From NCBI RefSeq assembly GCF_013391805.1, contig NZ_CP058364.1, forward strand, positions 3,601,501 to 3,665,500: a stretch of DNA of 64,000 bases. The letters are read 5' to 3'. The translations under genes were made by a program, and so were the position numbers. Positions within the stretch are counted from its first letter, which is position 1, and every line of letters starts with the position of its first letter. The notes beneath the pieces were generated by a model that made no database searches, was not told the origin of the DNA, and was given only the letters and a program-made list of their open reading frames with translations. The stretch is from Galbibacter sp. BG1. Its GTDB lineage: Bacteria > Bacteroidota > Bacteroidia > Flavobacteriales > Flavobacteriaceae. Shown in pieces: positions 8,489 through 16,356 of this stretch.

Positions 8489-9187
8489 TTACAGCCAATT
8501 TAAAATCTCTTTTATGTGTTCGGCTGTTTTATAACTGCCATTAGTCTCTTCCTCTTTTACCATTTCGTGAGCCCAAGTGGTATGAAATGGCACATGAACG
8601 GCTTGCGCACCGATATTTACAATGGGCAGAACATCTGATTTTAAGGAATTACCAACCATTAAAAACTCCTTTACGTTAATCTCTAAATGTTCTAGTAAAT
8701 TCTTATAATTCTCTTCTTTCTTATCACTTAAAACTTCAATGTGATGAAAATATTTTGATAACCCAGATTTTTCCAGCTTTCTTTCCTGATCCAACAAGTC
8801 TCCTTTTGTTAATAAAATAATGCGGTACTTATCCACCAAAGATTTTAAAACCTCTTCTACTCCATCCAAAACTTCCACTGGTTTTAAAAGCATCTCTTTA
8901 CCTAGATGAAGAATTTTCGAAATGGTTGCATTATCCACCCGGCCATTTGATAAATCGATGGCACTTTCTATCATTGAGAGCATAAAACCCTTAATGCCGT
9001 ATCCATAAATTTCCAAATTCACCATCTCCATTTTAAAAAGCTCCTGGTCTATCTTATTTTCAGTTTCGTAATTAGAAAGGAGTTTAGCAAATTCTTGCTC
9101 TGCTTCGCGGAAATATGTTTCGTTAACCCACAGGGTATCATCGGCATCAAAACCAATTACCTTTATTGCTTCCTTGTTCATTTCCAC
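8489..9187 (-). CDS. HAD-family hydrolase
   Basis: Haloacid dehalogenase superfamily phosphatase, 232 residues. Motif I is GFDADDTLW with nucleophile D15 and acid/base D17; motif II is ILLTKGD; motif III/IV is the lysine in SDKKEENY and [10 protein letters not shown] helical C1 cap lies between motifs I and II (about residues 22-95), as in the YjjG-like phosphatases; this differs from KdsC, which has no cap. It overlaps the 3' end of kdsB by 10 nt, so translation is probably coupled. A role in the Kdo/Kdo8N pathway is possible from position only. Confidence 0.85.
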   Translation of the reverse strand: MEMNKEAIKVIGFDADDTLWVNETYFREAEQEFAKLLSNYETENKIDQELFKMEMVNLEIYGYGIKGFMLSMIESAIDLSNGRVDNATISKILHLGKEMLLKPVEVLDGVEEVLKSLVDKYRIILLTKGDLLDQERKLEKSGLSKYFHHIEVLSDKKEENYKNLLEHLEINVKEFLMVGNSLKSDVLPIVNIGAQAVHVPFHTTWAHEMVKEEETNGSYKTAEHIKEILNWL

Positions 9188-9906
9188 ACTTTTTTAGCAC
9201 GTTCCAAATCTTCAGGGGTATCTATTTCTATACCTTCGGAATCGGTTTCAACCATCTTTATTTTCTTTCCATATTCTAAATACCGAATGGCCTCAATTTT
9301 TTCAGTGGCTTCTAAAGAAAGCATCGGTAATTTTTGAAAATCAACAATGGCCTGCTTTCTAAAAGCGTAAACCCCTTTATGCTTAAAGTAGGTCACCGAA
9401 ACACTTTTATCCCTTGGATAAGGAATTGGGGAACGCGAAAAATAGAGCGCAAAATCCCGGTTATCGGTAATCACTTTAACGGTATTTGGATTATTTATCT
9501 CCTCCCAATCTTCAATCTTTGTCATTAATGAAGCAAGATCAATTTCGTTATCGACATCCTCTTTAAACACCTCTATTACCTTCGCTAAGCTTTCTCGGTC
9601 TGTAAAAGGCTCATCACCTTGCACATTCACAACAATATCGACATCCATCTTCTCGACAGCTTCTGCAATACGGTCGCTTCCGCAGTCGTGTTCCTTTATA
9701 CTCATTATCGCCTTACCGCCATTACTTTCAATTTCCTTAAAAATAATATCACTATCGGTAACTACAAAAACATCGTCGAAAAGACCTGTATTAACAGCTG
9801 CTTTGTAGGTTCGGAGAATTACAGTCTCGCCACCGAGATCTTGCATTAGTTTTCCCGGAAAACGAGAAGCGGCATATCTTGCCGGTATCATTGAAATAAT
9901 CTTCAT
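9178..9906 (-). CDS. kdsB: 3-deoxy-manno-octulosonate cytidylyltransferase (CMP-Kdo synthetase)
   Basis: Activates Kdo with CTP to CMP-Kdo for lipopolysaccharide core assembly; 242 residues, the usual KdsB length. The N-terminal signature [14 protein letters not shown] (7-20) binds the nucleotide. [10 protein letters not shown] (near 91-100) carries the metal-binding aspartate, [10 protein letters not shown] and [10 protein letters not shown] follow, and [16 protein letters not shown] closes the fold. It is the first gene of an operon with the HAD phosphatase, kdnB and an acyltransferase. In Shewanella the KdsB encoded beside kdnAB prefers Kdo8N, so this enzyme may do the same. A perfect -7 element lies at 9932-9939. 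Confidence 0.93.
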   Translation of the reverse strand: MKIISMIPARYAASRFPGKLMQDLGGETVILRTYKAAVNTGLFDDVFVVTDSDIIFKEIESNGGKAIMSIKEHDCGSDRIAEAVEKMDVDIVVNVQGDEPFTDRESLAKVIEVFKEDVDNEIDLASLMTKIEDWEEINNPNTVKVITDNRDFALYFSRSPIPYPRDKSVSVTYFKHKGVYAFRKQAIVDFQKLPMLSLEATEKIEAIRYLEYGKKIKMVETDSEGIEIDTPEDLERAKKVWK

Positions 9907-9931
9907 AGGTTCTCAACAATTCTTTAATAAA

Positions 9932-9939
9932 CAAAAATA
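9932..9939 (-). promoter_or_regulatory. -7 element of the kdsB-kdnB operon
   Basis: TATTTTTG on the minus strand, a perfect TAnnTTTG, 25 nt before the ATG of kdsB. No TTG box at standard spacing. Confidence 0.45.
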
Positions 9940-9957
9940 AGAGATAAAATTGAGAAT

Positions 9958-10524
9958 TTAGGTCTTGCGGGGTTTGAGTTTTCTATAAAACCAAAATATC
10001 ATCATTAATATTATGATTGTTAGCACAATAGCTATCACTGGAAAAAAAATAGAGACAACCGACATGAATATCGAACTTCCTGTTTCAACGGTAGAAACAA
10101 TCGGATTGCCTAAACCAGCCGTAGTGGCTGTAGAAGTCAATCTGGTTCCTGCTGAAGCTCCTTTTACCAAAGTTGCGGTACCTCCACCTGCTATAATTGC
10201 CATAGACCATGTTACTACTGGAGAAAGATCGGCAATTGTGGAAACCATAACCGCTGTTCCAGCGATGGCGGCAAGCGGAACTGCCAAAGCGTCTAAAGTG
10301 TTATCTACAAAAGGAATATAGTACGCAAAAATTTCTAACACCATGGCCACGCCAAGTGTAATTATGGCCGCGATAGAACCTATCCACTGCCAATCGGTAC
10401 TTAAATCAATTATATTAAAATGTGCTGCCAAACTTAACACAAACAAAGGAAGAAACACTCGAAATCCAGCCGATGCCGCCAAACCGATCCCCAAAAAAAT
10501 ACTAATAATTGTTTCTGCTGTCAT
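9958..10524 (-). CDS. DUF4126 domain membrane protein
   Basis: Small polytopic membrane protein of unknown function, 188 residues, recognised as DUF4126 from the N-terminal GIGLAASAGFRVFLPLF, the glycine-rich middle AIIAGGGTATLVKGASAGTRL and the overall arrangement. Four to five transmembrane segments can be seen (about residues 4-32, 46-70, 76-105, 108-125 and 150-182), and the protein ends in a basic tail (YRKLKPRKT). It sits between kdsB and a RecD-like helicase gene on the same strand with its own short upstream gaps; the neighbours give no functional clue. Confidence 0.85.
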   Translation of the reverse strand: MTAETIISIFLGIGLAASAGFRVFLPLFVLSLAAHFNIIDLSTDWQWIGSIAAIITLGVAMVLEIFAYYIPFVDNTLDALAVPLAAIAGTAVMVSTIADLSPVVTWSMAIIAGGGTATLVKGASAGTRLTSTATTAGLGNPIVSTVETGSSIFMSVVSIFFPVIAIVLTIIILMMIFWFYRKLKPRKT

Positions 10525-10567
10525 TCTCTAAACCTTTTATATAAAAGTAAGGATTTTTAGGTTAAAA

Positions 10568-12046
10568 TTAATGATCGAAAAAATCGTCTTTAAAACCAAT
10601 AAGGTATAATTTATTTTTTGCCCTAGTGACCGCGGTATACAACCAACGCAAATAATCTTGATCTACCCCTTTGGGTAAGTAAGGTTGTTCCACAAAAACA
10701 GTATTCCACTGCCCCCCTTGGGATTTATGACAGGTAACGGCATACGAAAACTTAACCTGCAAAGCATTGAAATACTTATTGTTCTTTACTTTTAGAAACT
10801 TCTTGTATTTAGAGGTCTCCTCTTCATAATCCTTCATCACTTCCTGATATAACTTATTCCCATCTTCATAAGAAAGTGAAGGGGAATTCACCTCCAAAGT
10901 ATCGAGCATTAAAACCGTTTCAAAAGGTTTCATATTGGGATAATCTACCATTTGCACCTTTACTTCTGCAAATTTAAAACCGTATAATTCTTTTATGGCA
11001 AATATCTCCAAAACTTCAATTATATCCCCATTGGCAATAAAACCAGCCTCGGAAGTGGCTTTCAACCAAAAATAGTTGTTTTTTACTACCATTAAATAAT
11101 CTCCAGTAGCCAATTCATTCTCTAAAAAAAGTATTCTACCCCGAATCTGTTGATTGTAAAGGTTGGCTCTTTTGTTTGACCTTACAATAATTGCGGTTTC
11201 CTCTTTTCCGTTCTCGCTGTAAGAATCGTTTATAGCGTCCTGAATTTCGTAACCATCCACCAACCTTACAATATCTTTAAATCCACCCAATTGAAACTTG
11301 AACTCATCTGCATAGTCGTTCTGAATTTGCTCCCTTATATTGGTCGCATTCAATAATATTCCAGAATCTAGTTGTTGCCTTACCACTTCATCCAATTCTA
11401 TTTTTCTAACTTCTTTATTGTAATGCAGAGAAAGGGTGTTTTCGTTAAGTGCCGGACTCAAGGGTGTATTTACCGGTGGCAACTGCGCCGTATCTCCAAT
11501 AAGGATCAACTTGCATTTATGTCCAGAATACACATACATAAGAAGGTCGTCGAGCAATGAGCCGTTATCGAATATTTTAGAATCGGAAGAAGCATCAGAG
11601 ATCATCGAAGCTTCATCTACAATAAAAAGGGTGTTTTTATTCTTGTTGGGAGAAAGCACAAACTTAACGCCCCCTCCCCTTTCTTTTCTGGGAAAGTAAA
11701 TGTGTTTATGTATGGTATGTGCCGTAGTGCCCGAGTAGTTGGTAATAACTTTTGCCGCCCTTCCGGTAGGTGCCAATAAAACCGATTTTTTTAAAGTTTT
11801 CCATAAATTGGTTACCAAAGAGCCAATAATGGTTGTTTTTCCGGTTCCTGCAAATCCTTTTAACAAGAAGAGTTCGTTTTTTTCTTCTGAAAAAATAAAA
11901 TCTGAAAGCTGCTGAAGCACAACATCTTGCTTTAACGTTGGCTCGTGAGGGAACTTTTCTTTTAGTAATTTGTAAAATGATACCGCGTCCATAAAATCTA
12001 ATTCTGAACCAAAATTACTGATGTTTTTTTGAGCGATACCTTTCAT
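10568..12046 (-). CDS. RecD-like ATP-dependent DNA helicase
   Basis: Superfamily 1B helicase of the RecD/AAA_30 type, 492 residues, without RecBCD partners in the window. Walker A is GFAGTGKTT (64-72), Walker B FIVDEASM, and the arginine/motif VI region near the C-terminus reads YTAVTRAKNKLYLIG. The UvrD_C_2 segment YAVTCHKSQGGQW precedes it. Such stand-alone proteins are common in Bacteroidota and are thought to act as 5'-3' DNA helicases in repair. It is divergent from the operon starting at 12102, with only 55 nt between them. Confidence 0.88.
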   Translation of the reverse strand: MKGIAQKNISNFGSELDFMDAVSFYKLLKEKFPHEPTLKQDVVLQQLSDFIFSEEKNELFLLKGFAGTGKTTIIGSLVTNLWKTLKKSVLLAPTGRAAKVITNYSGTTAHTIHKHIYFPRKERGGGVKFVLSPNKNKNTLFIVDEASMISDASSDSKIFDNGSLLDDLLMYVYSGHKCKLILIGDTAQLPPVNTPLSPALNENTLSLHYNKEVRKIELDEVVRQQLDSGILLNATNIREQIQNDYADEFKFQLGGFKDIVRLVDGYEIQDAINDSYSENGKEETAIIVRSNKRANLYNQQIRGRILFLENELATGDYLMVVKNNYFWLKATSEAGFIANGDIIEVLEIFAIKELYGFKFAEVKVQMVDYPNMKPFETVLMLDTLEVNSPSLSYEDGNKLYQEVMKDYEEETSKYKKFLKVKNNKYFNALQVKFSYAVTCHKSQGGQWNTVFVEQPYLPKGVDQDYLRWLYTAVTRAKNKLYLIGFKDDFFDH

Positions 12047-12062
12047 GAATGAAAAAAAATTG

Positions 12063-12070
12063 TAGATTTG
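12063..12070 (+). promoter_or_regulatory. -7 element of the 12102 operon
   Basis: TAGATTTG, a perfect TAnnTTTG, 31 nt before the ATG at 12102. It lies in the 55-nt divergent region shared with the RecD-like helicase gene. Confidence 0.45.
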
Positions 12071-12101
12071 CGTAAAACCTCTTTAATTCAAAAATTAAAA
12101 A

Positions 12102-12752
12102 ATGAAGACAGTAATACAAATTGCTCTTTGGCTTTTAAGTATCTTTTTCGGATATCAAATTTATCAATCGGTAATGGGACCTATTAAATTTGATAAGATC
12201 AAAAAAGAAAGATACTCGGCCGCTATTGATAAGTTAAAAGATATTAGAGATGCTCAAGAAGCTTACAGAACGGTAACAGGAAAGTTCGCCAAGGACTTCC
12301 CAACATTAATTAGATTTATTGATACCGCTCAATTTACACTTACGCAGCAGAGAGACTCTTCTTTTATGGAGTACGATAAAACGTATAAAATTGATATGGA
12401 GAGAGAGGTTAAGATTATCGATACCTTAGGTTTTGTTTCTATTAAAGATTCTTTATTTAATGGAACCGATTCTTATAAAAACCTAGCTTCTATCCCGTAT
12501 GCTCAAAACAACGAGAAATTTGAGATGAACGCAAAGACAATCAATGCGAACGGATTTACAGCACCTGTGTTTGAAGTAAGCGTTGATAAATCTGTTCTAC
12601 TTTACGATCAGCCTAAAGATCTTGTAGCTCAAGAAAAAGCAGCTATTTCGGTAGAAGAAGTAAACGGACCTGAAATTAAAGTAGGTAGCCTTACTAAAGT
12701 AAGTACAAGTGCAAACTGGCCACCGTATTATGACACAAAAGAAAACAAGTAA
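12102..12752 (+). CDS. Conserved hypothetical protein with N-terminal membrane anchor
   Basis: I do not recognise a named family. The 216-residue protein starts with one hydrophobic helix (IQIALWLLSIFFGYQIYQSV, about 5-24), followed by a charged helix (KIKKERYSAAIDKLKDIRDA) and a mixed domain. The layout of one N-terminal helix running into an amphipathic helix with an AQEAYRTVTGKF stretch recalls pseudopilin-like proteins, but there is no prepilin cleavage motif, so this is only a resemblance. It is the first gene of an operon with a DUF3822 gene and rsmD. Its 3' end overlaps the next gene by 23 nt. Confidence 0.75.
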   Translation: MKTVIQIALWLLSIFFGYQIYQSVMGPIKFDKIKKERYSAAIDKLKDIRDAQEAYRTVTGKFAKDFPTLIRFIDTAQFTLTQQRDSSFMEYDKTYKIDMEREVKIIDTLGFVSIKDSLFNGTDSYKNLASIPYAQNNEKFEMNAKTINANGFTAPVFEVSVDKSVLLYDQPKDLVAQEKAAISVEEVNGPEIKVGSLTKVSTSANWPPYYDTKENK

Positions 12753-13563
12753 TACACTTAATAAAACTTTTAAAGAACTGTCCATTCAAGTTAGCTTGAG
12801 TGGACTTTCTTTTTGTATCCTAGATTCTGCACAAAATGAAATAGAAAAACTGGATACCATTACTTTCGATAAAAAAGCGACTCCCAAAGAGCTCGAGGAT
12901 CATTTAAACTCTTGGTTCGAAAAAGATAGCCTTAAAGATCTTACGTTTCAGAAAGTAAATGTTATCCACGAAAATGAACTTTCAACATTTGTCCCCAAGT
13001 CATTGTTTAACGAAAGTGACCTCTCCAATTACCTAAAATACAACGTTAAGATATTAGAAAACGATTATATTAATTATGATGAATTATCTACATACGACAT
13101 CTATAACGTCTATGTCCCATTCATCAATATAAACAATTACCTGTTTGATAAGTTTGGGGATTTTGAATACAAACACTTCTCCACCATTTTACTGGAAGCC
13201 TTGTTTAAAGCAGCAAAAAAAAGTGATGTAGAAACCGTTTATGTGTATGTATCTAATGGGCACTTCGAGATAGTGGTTTTGCACCAAAAAAAACTTATTC
13301 TTTACAATACTTTTCAATACCAGGAAAAAGAAGATTTTCTTTATTACCTGCTCTTTACAATTGAACAATTGGATTTAAACCCAGAAGAAACCCCTACTTA
13401 TTTATTTGGAAGTATTACAGAGGAAGACCCACGTTTTGAGCTTGCATACAAATATATACGACATCTGGAAATAGCACATTTACAGCCCCTAAATAAAGCT
13501 TCCCAAAGCATTAAAAGCATAGCACCCAACACTAATACGTTTATTCTTCTAAATAGTCTATAA
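12730..13563 (+). CDS. DUF3822 family protein
   Basis: Soluble protein of 277 residues from ATG 12730, matching the Bacteroidota family DUF3822, which shows an actin/hexokinase-like pattern of alternating strands (for example LSFCILDSAQNEIEKLDT near the N-terminus and VYVYVSNGHFEIVVLHQKKL in the second half). No catalytic motif stands out. The frame can be extended to a GTG at 12709 inside the preceding gene, but the ATG giving MTQKKTSNTL is more likely. The stop codon TAA overlaps the rsmD start (TAATG at 13561-13565), so the two are translationally coupled. Confidence 0.8.
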   Translation: MTQKKTSNTLNKTFKELSIQVSLSGLSFCILDSAQNEIEKLDTITFDKKATPKELEDHLNSWFEKDSLKDLTFQKVNVIHENELSTFVPKSLFNESDLSNYLKYNVKILENDYINYDELSTYDIYNVYVPFININNYLFDKFGDFEYKHFSTILLEALFKAAKKSDVETVYVYVSNGHFEIVVLHQKKLILYNTFQYQEKEDFLYYLLFTIEQLDLNPEETPTYLFGSITEEDPRFELAYKYIRHLEIAHLQPLNKASQSIKSIAPNTNTFILLNSL

Positions 13564-14102
13564 TGCGCATCATATCTGGAAAATATAAAGGAAAAAGACT
13601 TATCGCCCCGGCTAAACTCCCAGTAAGGCCTACGACAGATTTTGCCAAGGAAGCACTTTTTAATATTCTTAATAATCAGTTTTATTTTGATGAAATAACC
13701 GTTCTAGATCTCTTTTCTGGAACAGGGAATATCAGTTTTGAGTTTGCTAGCCGCGGGGTTAACGATATTACTGCTGTAGACGGTAATGCGGGATGCATAA
13801 AATACATCAGCAAAATAAAAGATGAACTAGACTTCCCGATCAAACCTGTAAAAAGCGATGTTTTTGCCTATTTGGAAAAAACAAATCAAACAGCAGATAT
13901 AATTTTTGCAGATCCGCCATATGATTTTACTGACGAACAATTTATGCGAATTGTAACCCTGGTAGACGAGAACAATCTACTAAACGAAGAGGGAACACTA
14001 ATTATTGAACACTCCAAACACACAGATTTAAGTAAATGTAATGGGTTTATAGAGCAACGTAAGTACGGGGGAAGTGCCTTCAGTTTTTTTGAGTTTGAAT
14101 AA
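13563..14102 (+). CDS. rsmD: 16S rRNA (guanine(966)-N(2))-methyltransferase
   Basis: RsmD methylates G966 of 16S rRNA using S-adenosylmethionine; 179 residues, the usual length. The N-terminus MRIISGKYKGKRL and the segment RPTTDFAKEALFNIL are diagnostic. Motif I of the SAM site is LDLFSGTGNISFEFASRG (near 57-74) and the catalytic motif IV is FADPPYDF (near 117-124). It is the last gene of a three-gene operon and is followed by the convergent rnpB gene. Confidence 0.93.
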   Translation: MRIISGKYKGKRLIAPAKLPVRPTTDFAKEALFNILNNQFYFDEITVLDLFSGTGNISFEFASRGVNDITAVDGNAGCIKYISKIKDELDFPIKPVKSDVFAYLEKTNQTADIIFADPPYDFTDEQFMRIVTLVDENNLLNEEGTLIIEHSKHTDLSKCNGFIEQRKYGGSAFSFFEFE

Positions 14103-14227
14103 ATAAACTGAAGTTTTAATTTTAAAAAATACTCTAACAAAGAAGTAACATTAATATCTCGCCTCTACACCTAGAAATCAAAACGAATATTTAATTACCG
14201 TTCTTTAGGGTATGTAGTCTAAGTAAA

Positions 14228-14530
14228 AAAGCAGGTCATAAGCCGGATTCTGTTCTTAATATAAGCCCTTATCATTTATCTGGATGTTACATTACTGCAA
14301 CATTCTAGCCGCCTACCCTCCAACATCGGGCGCGTAACCCTCAAACATTGGTTTACATGACGTTGCACCGCATAGAGTTTACCTGATTTCACTACAGCAT
14401 TACCTGTACATCCTTTCTTTTGCACTTGTCCTAACCTTTCGGCCGACGGCTGTTAGCCGCTATGCTACGCTATGGTGTCCGGACTTTCCTCCCCCAATAA
14501 AACTACTGGGAGCGATAAGGTGACCTGCCC
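14228..14530 (-). ncRNA. rnpB: RNase P RNA
   Basis: Catalytic RNA of RNase P, transcribed on the minus strand. The conserved core is readable: GAGGAAAGTCCGGAC (complement of 14477-14491), CGGCCGAAAGG further on, and at the 3' side ACAGAATCCGGCTTATGACC. The outer helix P1 forms between 14521-14528 and 14231-14238 (GCAGGTCA with TGACCTGC). The 3' end runs into a T-rich stretch (TTTTTTACTT), a natural terminator. About 303 nt, plausible for a bacterial type A RNA. Ends are estimated from the P1 helix. Confidence 0.95.
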
Positions 14531-14532
14531 GG

Positions 14533-14540
14533 CAAAATTA
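14533..14540 (-). promoter_or_regulatory. -7 element of rnpB
   Basis: TAATTTTG on the minus strand, a perfect TAnnTTTG. The expected transcription start, about 5 nt downstream, coincides with the first bases of the P1 helix near 14530, as expected for an RNA whose 5' end is close to its transcription start. Confidence 0.5.
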
Positions 14541-14616
14541 AGATATTTAAAATCTATTTTGTTAATAATTAAGTACAAAATGACATTTAAAACAAAGAAT
14601 ATAAAATTTCAATTTT

Positions 14617-14624
14617 TATCTTTG
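14617..14624 (+). promoter_or_regulatory. -7 element of dnaX, apparently leaderless
   Basis: TATCTTTG, a perfect TAnnTTTG, ends only 5 nt before the ATG at 14630. With transcription starting about 5-7 nt after the element, the dnaX mRNA would begin at or next to its start codon. No TTG box at 17-23 nt. Confidence 0.45.
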
Positions 14625-14629
14625 TTACG

Positions 14630-15715
14630 ATGGAACACTTTGTAGTATCTGCACGTAAATACAGACCTGAAACATTTAAAGACGTGGTTGGGCAACAGGC
14701 CATAACCAATACTTTGCTGAATGCCATTGAACACAATCATTTAGCACAGGCATTATTGTTTTGTGGTCCTCGAGGAGTTGGTAAAACAACTTGCGCCCGT
14801 ATTTTGGCAAAGAAGATTAATCAAGACGGTACACAAAGTGATGATGAAGATTTTGCATTTAATATTTTTGAATTGGATGCAGCTTCCAATAACTCTGTAG
14901 ACGACATTCGGAGTCTTATCGATCAAGTACGTATCCCTCCCCAGGTTGGAAAATATAAGGTGTATATCATCGATGAGGTGCATATGCTTTCCCAAGCGGC
15001 TTTCAACGCTTTTCTAAAAACGCTGGAAGAACCACCAAAGCATGCTATTTTTATTCTAGCAACTACAGAGAAACATAAAATAATCCCGACTATTCTATCG
15101 CGTTGCCAGATTTTCGATTTTAAGAGAATTACCGTTAAAGACGCCAAGGAATATTTAAAGTATATAGCAGAACAACAAGGCATTAATGCAGAAGACGATG
15201 CCTTGCATATTATTGCCCAAAAAGCAGATGGCGCGATGCGCGATGCGCTTTCCATTTTCGATCGGGTGGTAAGTTTTACCGGGGAAAATTTAACCCGCCA
15301 AGCAGTAACAGAGAACTTAAATGTACTCGATTACCAAACCTATTTTGAAGCTACCGATCTTATTTTGGAAGGTGACATCCCTAACTTATTAATTGATTTC
15401 AATAAGATTTTATCCCTAGGATTCGACGGGCATCATTTTATAGCTGGTTTAGCCTCTCATTTTAGGGACTTGCTAGTTTGCCAAAACGAAGCAACCATTC
15501 CGCTTTTAGAAGTAGGGGATGAAGCCAAACAAAAGTACCTGGAACAAAGTAAAAAAGCCAGTAGAGCCTTTTTATTGGAAGGTATTGAAGTAGCCAATAA
15601 TTGTGATTTGAATTATCGAAGTAGTAGAAATCAACGTTTATTGGTGGAACTCTGCCTGATGAAATTAGCCTCCATTAACCACAATGGAGAAAAAAAAAAG
15701 GCCTTAACTACATAA
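14630..15715 (+). CDS. dnaX: DNA polymerase III subunit gamma (zero-frame product of dnaX)
   Basis: Clamp-loader ATPase, 361 residues when read in a single frame. Walker A is GPRGVGKTT (near 45-53), Walker B IIDEVHML, sensor 1 ILATTEKHKI and SRCQ holds the arginine finger. The four cysteines of the zinc module found in E. coli DnaX are absent (the stretch is INQDGTQSDDEDF), which I recall as normal in Flavobacteriia. The frame stops nine codons after entering a run of ten A bases (15690-15699), right at the end of collar domain III. This makes the short product equivalent to E. coli gamma. The rest of the gene continues in the -1 frame to 16356 (next entry). Confidence 0.9.
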   Translation: MEHFVVSARKYRPETFKDVVGQQAITNTLLNAIEHNHLAQALLFCGPRGVGKTTCARILAKKINQDGTQSDDEDFAFNIFELDAASNNSVDDIRSLIDQVRIPPQVGKYKVYIIDEVHMLSQAAFNAFLKTLEEPPKHAIFILATTEKHKIIPTILSRCQIFDFKRITVKDAKEYLKYIAEQQGINAEDDALHIIAQKADGAMRDALSIFDRVVSFTGENLTRQAVTENLNVLDYQTYFEATDLILEGDIPNLLIDFNKILSLGFDGHHFIAGLASHFRDLLVCQNEATIPLLEVGDEAKQKYLEQSKKASRAFLLEGIEVANNCDLNYRSSRNQRLLVELCLMKLASINHNGEKKKALTT

Positions 15716-16356
15716 TTCCACCTTCTTTTTTTAAAGAAACACAGACAAAGGAAACATCCAAGGCTTCTTCCGAAGTAACAAAAACAACCGATACATCTCC
15801 CGGAAATACAACTGAAGTTAACGAAAAACAAGAACCGGTTTCCGAGGAAAAGAAAACGATCGTTCCCGAAGTAAAAATCAATTTACAGAATAAAAAGAGT
15901 GTTTCCGGTCTATCCCTATCGAGCATAAAGAAGAAGAAAGCACACGAACTTGCTAAAAAAAATCAAGTTATTGATGAAGACAATCTTCCTGAAGACTCGT
16001 TTGAAGAGGCTACCATGCAGGAATATTGGCATAAGTATGTAAAAAAAATCGATGAAGAAGGAAAGAAAATTTTAGGGTCTGCCCTCGGTTCTGACACCCC
16101 AAAATTAAAGGGAAAAAATAAAATCTGGATTGAATTGGCCAACGACACCCTAAAAAAAGAAGTGGAGCGCGATCAGTATCCGTTAATGGAATACCTTAAA
16201 AAGAATCTTAACAATTATCATATTGAGCTTTATATTAGTATAAACGAAGAAGCTGAAAAGCAATATGCGTTTACACCTTACGAGAAATATGAAAAATTAC
16301 GGGAAAAGAATCCGCTTATAGACAAACTAAGGCGTGATTTCGATCTCGATGTTTAA
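15694..16356 (+). CDS. dnaX: tau-specific part of dnaX, reached by -1 shift at A10
   Basis: This frame is open without stop from the A-tract to 16356 and has no good start of its own near its beginning; the first ATG is only at 16015. Joined at the A-tract to the upstream frame it gives one protein of 575 residues. The shift-product continues GLNYIIPPSFFKETQ, a low-complexity Thr/Glu/Lys-rich linker, then a conserved domain from MQEYWHKYVKKIDEEG to the end LRRDFDLDV, typical of Bacteroidota DnaX C-termini, which bind the polymerase. The slippery heptamer A AAA AAG (15694-15700) is in the same phase as in E. coli dnaX. The alternative is an assembly or sequencing error in the homopolymer. The stop shares TTAA (16353-16356) with the convergent gene. 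Confidence 0.8.
   Translation, partial: KKGLNYIIPPSFFKETQTKETSKASSEVTKTTDTSPGNTTEVNEKQEPVSEEKKTIVPEVKINLQNKKSVSGLSLSSIKKKKAHELAKKNQVIDEDNLPEDSFEEATMQEYWHKYVKKIDEEGKKILGSALGSDTPKLKGKNKIWIELANDTLKKEVERDQYPLMEYLKKNLNNYHIELYISINEEAEKQYAFTPYEKYEKLREKNPLIDKLRRDFDLDV

Noticed and set aside
10013-10321. Plus-strand ORF of 102 codons
   Set aside because: Antisense shadow of the DUF4126 gene; its Ala/Val/Ile composition mirrors the glycine- and alanine-rich membrane segments on the other strand.
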